From Apricaphanius iberus (taxonomy: Eukaryota > Chordata > Actinopteri > Cyprinodontiformes > Aphaniidae), in assembly GCA_028564705.1 (NCBI GenBank), contig JAPXFQ010002814.1, forward strand, positions 744,001 to 808,000: a stretch of DNA of 64,000 bases, read 5' to 3'. Within the stretch, counting starts at the first letter, position 1; the number at the start of each line of letters is the position of its first letter. A model generated the notes under the pieces. It was not told the origin of the DNA. It ran no database searches and saw only the letters and a list, made by a program, of their open reading frames with translations. Shown here in pieces: positions 59,190 to 64,000 of the stretch. A program made the position numbers and the translations under genes.

Positions 59190-61050
59190 GCAGATTAACC
59201 AAAGAAGACGTTATCAGAAAAACTGAGGAAAAGGAACTGAGCTACAAGAGTTGAAAGCTGCCAGAGCTTCACAGCTGCAGAAGTCTCGTTGTGATGATTA
59301 ATACCGGGGCACGACCATTGTGAATCGGGGGTAAGGAATGTTGCATCATGCTGAGCCGTGGAGCTGTACACTGAAGCCCAATGACCAGGCTGGTCTCCTC
59401 GATAACAGCACATGTTACGCTGTTCCCGTTGCCTGCTCGCTCATAGAGCAGAAGGCTTGGAGAAGACACAGATGAGAGAAAACTTCCTTCACTGCTGTGA
59501 AAGATTTTTTTCTGTCAAACAGTTACTCATCTTAGATCAAAGTAGGATTAACTTCTAAAACTCAGTGTTACAACTTTTCCATTTTGTTTGGTCAGCCGCT
59601 GTGTGAGAGAGATTAAAGATACAACAGGATATATGGATGCTGAACTAGCCATGATGCTACTGGATTGGTAAGTATTAAACGCTTGTTCCAGGGTTGTTTG
59701 GGAATGATGATGTGATTCCCCAACTGACATGGTGTTAGTTTGATGTTTTGTTGCTTTGGTTGGTGAGCTTGTAAAACCGTCAGTACAGTTGATCATACAC
59801 GCTCCATAGAGATTTGGTTTTGCGACAGTGAGGTTACGCCGCAAACCTTGAGATAGTGACAGAGGGCAAATATCTGCAAAGTCTGTCTTTAAGGTATCAG
59901 ATTGTTCTCTTTAATATGAGGGTGCAAATGATAACAAAACAAGCTTAAAAACAGGTTGGGGAAAGGGTAAAATTATATTGCAGAGGGTAAAACTCTTATC
60001 CACTCTTCAAGACAGTTTTTTCTTCCGACACTAATTTATTCAATGTGCACTCTTTCCCCTCCAGATTTATTCTGGAGTGACGTCAAAAAGTCACACTAGA
60101 CTAGATGATACATGATTTTACTTCCTGTGAGATCTACCTGGTTGTTATGCATTACCCCCAGGATTTTGAGGCACTTTTTTGTGATTCCTTTAAGCTAAAA
60201 AGTCTAATGTTATGTCAGCTTTTTGTGAAAAGTTGCAACAAAAGTTGCAGTGTTTTTTATTTACATTTTTTTTTTCATTTTTCTTTTTGGCAAATCACTT
60301 AAATTATTTTTTTTTAAATCCATCAAAATGTTACATTTTTAAATTCCAAAAATTTTATTGTAGTACGTGCACTAGACGAACGGCTCCCTGTCCGCAATAT
60401 GTGTTTAGTACAGGTCACGGTCTGAGATGATACTTATATGCTCTCCTTAAAATCCTTTTTGATCGATTCAGTTACCTATACTTTGTAAAGTTGAAATTAC
60501 GCATTATTGTGGAAAACGAGGTCTTCCTTCTAAGAATGAGGCTCCAGTCTGGATCGGCGTTTTATGTATTTTATTATGACCAGCCCTGTACATGAGCCCC
60601 TCTGGGCAAAACTCAAATTCTCCCACGCCTCAGATCATGTTTGCCCGTTCTCCGTCATGCTTCTGACTTCTGTCTCAAAGTTTTAAAGTTAACCAAAACA
60701 CCCATCAAAAATACTCAGATCAGAGTAAGTTGAAGGCCTCTTCACTGATTCTAATATGACATCATATTCCCTAGATGCCTTTGCTAACAATTACTTCATA
60801 AATTTACATAACCGTGAGAGATTGAAATATTTCTATAACAGCATCAACACCAAGTATTTAGGGGTGTGAATTGCAATCTGTCAAAATGAAGCATTAAGAT
60901 TTTTTTGTCACCGTTGAAAAATTTTTTTTTCAAAGGCAGATAGTGTTTGGTTAAAATGACCCCTGTTGCAGAACATTATCCGTGAGTGATCTATGTAAAA
61001 TTCTGATGAATTCTGATGAAATTCTTTTTTTTCAATTTTCGAGCTTAAAG
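59190..61050. other. No gene recognised
   Basis: AT-rich DNA with long T runs near 60.25-60.32 kb. No supported exon or element boundary. Confidence 0.35.
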
Positions 61051-61057
61051 TGCCTTA

Positions 61058-61824
61058 TGCTGCATTCAGACCAAGCCCATGCGTCAGCAACAGTTGCGGC
61101 AAGATTACATCTAAAGTCTATGGTAGAGTATGTCAGAGGTCTGTCAAGGGCTCTGCGTTGAGTACGTTGGCTCCGTCAACAACGCTTGCGTTTCATACGT
61201 CAACGTACAAAGCATGCGTCACAGAAGTTCAGCAAGCGGAGCTTTTGACGGACCCAACGCAGTTAACGCAGTGCGGCAACCAATCAGAGCGTCTCACTGT
61301 AGTTATGTCACTATACATGTATCTTGAATGAAGCATGGGTCCAGTGAAAAAATTTTCAAGAAACGCAAATTTAAAAAATCAGAAATAACACCGAGGTTAG
61401 ATAGACAGGTGCTCCTAAAGAGGAACAGGGAACCTGTACTTGGTGTCCTGGTAGGAGATTTAAGCTCCGATGCGGCCGAGGAGGTCGTAAAATTAGGCGC
61501 GGGACAGACGGAAGTAGCACAGAAAGCGAACCTCATCCATAAGCAGCTCCTGGAGCAAATGGTTAAACTCCCCAAACTCAGAACGCATCTGAATAATGGG
61601 TGCTAATGCACCCGATGTCAACTTTGTCTAGCTTTATCTTGCTAATAAAGCTAAGTCACTCTCTCGTTACGATCCAGCATAGTTCAGAACATACGGCAAC
61701 AGAGGAAGCCATGCGTTGTTTTTTCCTCAGAAACAGACTATGGAAGCCAAAAAGTTCATACGTCAAACTTCATCCGTTGAATGCGTTGCCTGACGCAGAC
61801 CAAATGTGCGGTGTGAATGAACCA
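61058..61824 (+). mobile_element. Harbinger-type MITE, 767 bp
   Basis: TTA at both ends (61055-61057 and 61825-61827). Related inverted ends: TGCTGCATTCAGACC on the left, TGGTTCATTCACACC on the complement of the right. A diverged partial relative lies at about 25.3-25.6 kb. The interior carries a 92-codon frame. Confidence 0.6.
61328..61606 (+). CDS. Hypothetical 92-residue basic protein inside the MITE
   Basis: An open frame starting MKHGSSEKIFKKRKFKKSE, strongly Lys/Arg-rich for 40 residues. A moderately acidic middle follows (VGDLSSDAAEEVVK), then a helix-like tail (IHKQLLEQMVKL). Neither an HTH nor a DDE motif is visible. It could be the end of an accessory or DNA-binding protein of the autonomous parent element, or chance. 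No splice sites clearly flank it. Confidence 0.3.
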   Translation: MKHGSSEKIFKKRKFKKSEITPRLDRQVLLKRNREPVLGVLVGDLSSDAAEEVVKLGAGQTEVAQKANLIHKQLLEQMVKLPKLRTHLNNGC

Positions 61825-62192
61825 TTAGGTTACATGATTTGAATAGGTTTTGAGCATAATTATGACTGGGCTAGCTCTAATTTCGCTTTGGAAAAAAATA
61901 AATAAGAAAGAATGAAGGAGCACGATTTCTTATGAAGGAAGTCTTGGGGATTGGAATAATTTCAAGCTTTTGGAACTGGGAACATTTGGGCTTTAGTTTG
62001 ACTCTCTCATCAGATCTAAAGTTCTGTTTCTCTAAACAAGATCATTCCAAAAATTACCTACTGCAGGTAAGATGCTGATTACAAAAAACTCAGAGAAGCC
62101 CATAAAAAAACAACCCTTTGAACTTGTACTTGTAGAAACTCAAAGGTTAAATGCTCCACATAATGTAGGGCGATATCCTATATTTTTCTTAC

Positions 62193-62367
62193 CTTTAAAA
62201 GCAGAAGGACATGTTTTTAACAGCTCATTTGGTAGTTGTACTAATTGACAGTAATACATGGCCATTTCTGTCCAAGATGGATGAATATTTCCTCTGAGAA
62301 CATGGCCTGCCATTAGCACTGCCATTTTCCTTGACATGGGCCCATAAACAGTGGTCAAAGCACGGTA
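62193..62367 (-). other. Possible host coding exon
   Basis: A 175-nt open stretch on the - strand ends in AAAG followed by the donor gtaaga. It encodes about 58 residues with balanced, protein-like composition (TTVYGPMSRKMAVLMAGHV, then HPSWTEMAMYYCQL) in DNA that is otherwise full of stops. The acceptor side (ttaatttggtgag) is weak. No transposon motif is present. I do not recognise the protein. Confidence 0.35.
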
Positions 62368-62399
62368 CTCACCAAATTAAAACACTAATTCAATCTGAA

Positions 62400-64000
62400 G
62401 GCTTTACAATATGATAAATAAAGTTTGATGTTGTAAACAGTGCAGAAAGTAAGACTTCTAATGCATTTAGTTATTAGAATTCCTTCATGTTCAGTGTTAA
62501 TTAGAATGAATTTGTCTCCTTTTGGCTGCCTTTAATGTCAAATAGCGAGACAAAAAATACATCCATGTTTTAAGTCCAAATAATCCAAAAGCACTACTGT
62601 CTTGAACACTTCTTTATTTCTACAGCTTCTTTGAGAAAAATATATTTCTATATGATTAGGTGTGGAGGCTTTTTTGAATAGAACACAATGACATGAAAGT
62701 ACTTTTTTATATAAGAGAGAAACAACAGTGTACGAGGACAGACTCCCAAAAAAGAAATTTTTTATGTCTTGAACCTGAAATTAAGCAGAAAAAAGTATCC
62801 TGTTTTGCATGAAAATTAAAAGGCCTAAGGGCATTCATTAGTTTATTTTCCTACTTTTCAGTAAAAGCCTTTTTTGTCCCACTGACCTTCAATAGCAGCT
62901 CACAATATGCCAAAGACTCCTATTTAATTGCATTAAACAGGGCTTGAAATTCTCGGAGACAAAAAACAGAAGCATTAATCAAGTCTTTCTTTGTTTGAGC
63001 CTTGGATGTATGGCTATTTGTTGTGAATGATCACTTTACCTGACCAGTACTGCTTTTGTATATTGATGTCGCACCATTCTCTTCAGTTTAAACAGCCTTT
63101 ATGCATGGCACCATTTAATTTTTATCTAAGGCTTTAGAGCCCAACATTTTTAAAGTTCACTCAGAGAAGCAGAAAATAGCCAGCATTATCACCAGAGACA
63201 TTGCAGACGCAGGCTCCTCCGCTGATTGGTTCAATAGAAACTAATCAATATGCAATCATCATTCTATTTGCTCTCTAAAGGAATAATTTAGTCACTCTTT
63301 CACATTATTGGTGGCAGGAAAGTGGACTAATAAAACTGTGGACATAACTGGACCATTCAGAAGAAAATCAAGCAATCCAGTGCCTTTTCCATCCAATAAC
63401 TGACAGTATTGTTTTTTATGGGACCTGCTGAAAACTGGGAAATAATAAACCTGATGTGTTTGATACCAAAGTTAAGTTAAAAACAATAAAATATACTGAT
63501 GATAAAAATACAAAGAGCATTGAATGCCTCCCTTTTAACCACATTCATCTCAAAAAATAAAATAATTTAGATTCAGTAAGAGACATGTATAAAGTTTCTA
63601 GAAAATGCAACATCCCATTCCAGTACAAAATTTGTGGTACTTTGTAATTTGTGTAGGTATTATGCGGTTTTGGCAAATTATTTAATTATTTGTTGTTTTG
63701 TTATTACTATATGTATTTAAATAAAGCAGCTTGAGCTTCTAAAAAAATCTGACCTCAACTACACGAAATATATTAACTATCCTCAAGGGCAGTGTCCTGT
63801 ACTGGATGTATAATTTTTAACCATATGTAAATTAGAGAAAATCCACCAAAATTCTAACTTGTTACCATATACTTGTTTTAAAAGTTCGAAAGTTATTGGG
63901 CGTGATATTGTAACCCTGATACAAAAAACAAAAAAGAAATAAGCAACAAAAGCAACTTCCTCCAGCAGAGAAGCAGACCTTAATTTTACTGAAACCCTTC
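62400..64000. other. No gene or repeat recognised
   Basis: AT-rich, repeat-poor DNA. The block at about 63100-63300 includes TAAT-containing words and a cgctgattggttcaatag CCAAT-type phrase, but nothing that can be called. Confidence 0.35.

Noticed and set aside
1..64000. CRISPR arrays, tRNA or rRNA genes
   Set aside because: I saw no spaced direct repeats of CRISPR type and no convincing tRNA or rRNA motifs. The tandem repeats present are minisatellites without unique spacers.

Overview
The window looks like teleost fish nuclear DNA. It is AT-rich and gene-poor, has introns with canonical GT-AG borders, and is packed with fish-type transposable elements: L2/CR1-like LINEs, Tc1 and pogo relatives, hAT, PIF/Harbinger, TTAA-target elements and a solo LTR. 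No host gene is identified with confidence. Two or three short stretches could be host exons, and much of the rest shows nothing I recognise. There is no prokaryotic gene organisation, CRISPR array, tRNA or rRNA that I can see.

The main feature is a structurally complete DNA transposon at 34082-47548 (13,467 bp). It has 737-bp terminal inverted repeats (TIRs) in which I found no mismatch, and a perfect 6-bp target-site duplication, CCTACA. It carries two intron-containing genes that run toward each other. The + strand gene (8 exons, 430 codons) encodes a HECT-type E3 ubiquitin-ligase-like protein that keeps the active-site cysteine. The - strand gene (10 exons, 498 codons) encodes a DDE integrase of the rve fold, the probable transposase. 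Every exon joins in frame through GT-AG sites and neither gene has a disabling change that I can see. The first coding exon of BOTH genes lies inside the TIRs, so both proteins start with the same 11 residues and are driven by the same duplicated promoter with CCAAT boxes. The two polyadenylation signals face each other about 40 bp apart near 40.25 kb.

This transposon sits inside another, smaller element (33585-48149). That element also starts with TATG, has its own 6-bp duplication (CTTTTG), an 87-bp imperfect TIR, and an orphan first exon followed by a splice donor. I infer that it is a deleted relative of the same superfamily. Further insertions lie in introns of the large element: an inverted-repeat element with a broken cysteine-rich ORF (about 37.4-38.6 kb), a LINE 3' end with a long G tract (about 42.2-42.6 kb) and a probable MITE (about 46.0-46.6 kb).

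Layout: 0-8 kb, sparse DNA with a pogo remnant, a Tc1-like pseudogene and a LINE end; 8-12.8 kb, nothing recognised; 12.8-16 kb, a TTAA element, a 39-bp minisatellite and a LINE reverse-transcriptase pseudogene; 17-21 kb, MITE and Harbinger pieces; 21.3-24.7 kb, two LINE pseudogenes; 25-28 kb, MITEs and a solo LTR; 28.1-30.8 kb, a broken hAT transposase; 31-33.5 kb, a LINE endonuclease fragment and a MITE; 33.6-48.15 kb, the nested transposons; 48.2-55 kb, LINE ends and unassigned DNA; 55.1-59.2 kb, three MITEs with target-site duplications; 59.2-64 kb, a further Harbinger-type MITE, a possible host exon on the - strand, and quiet DNA.
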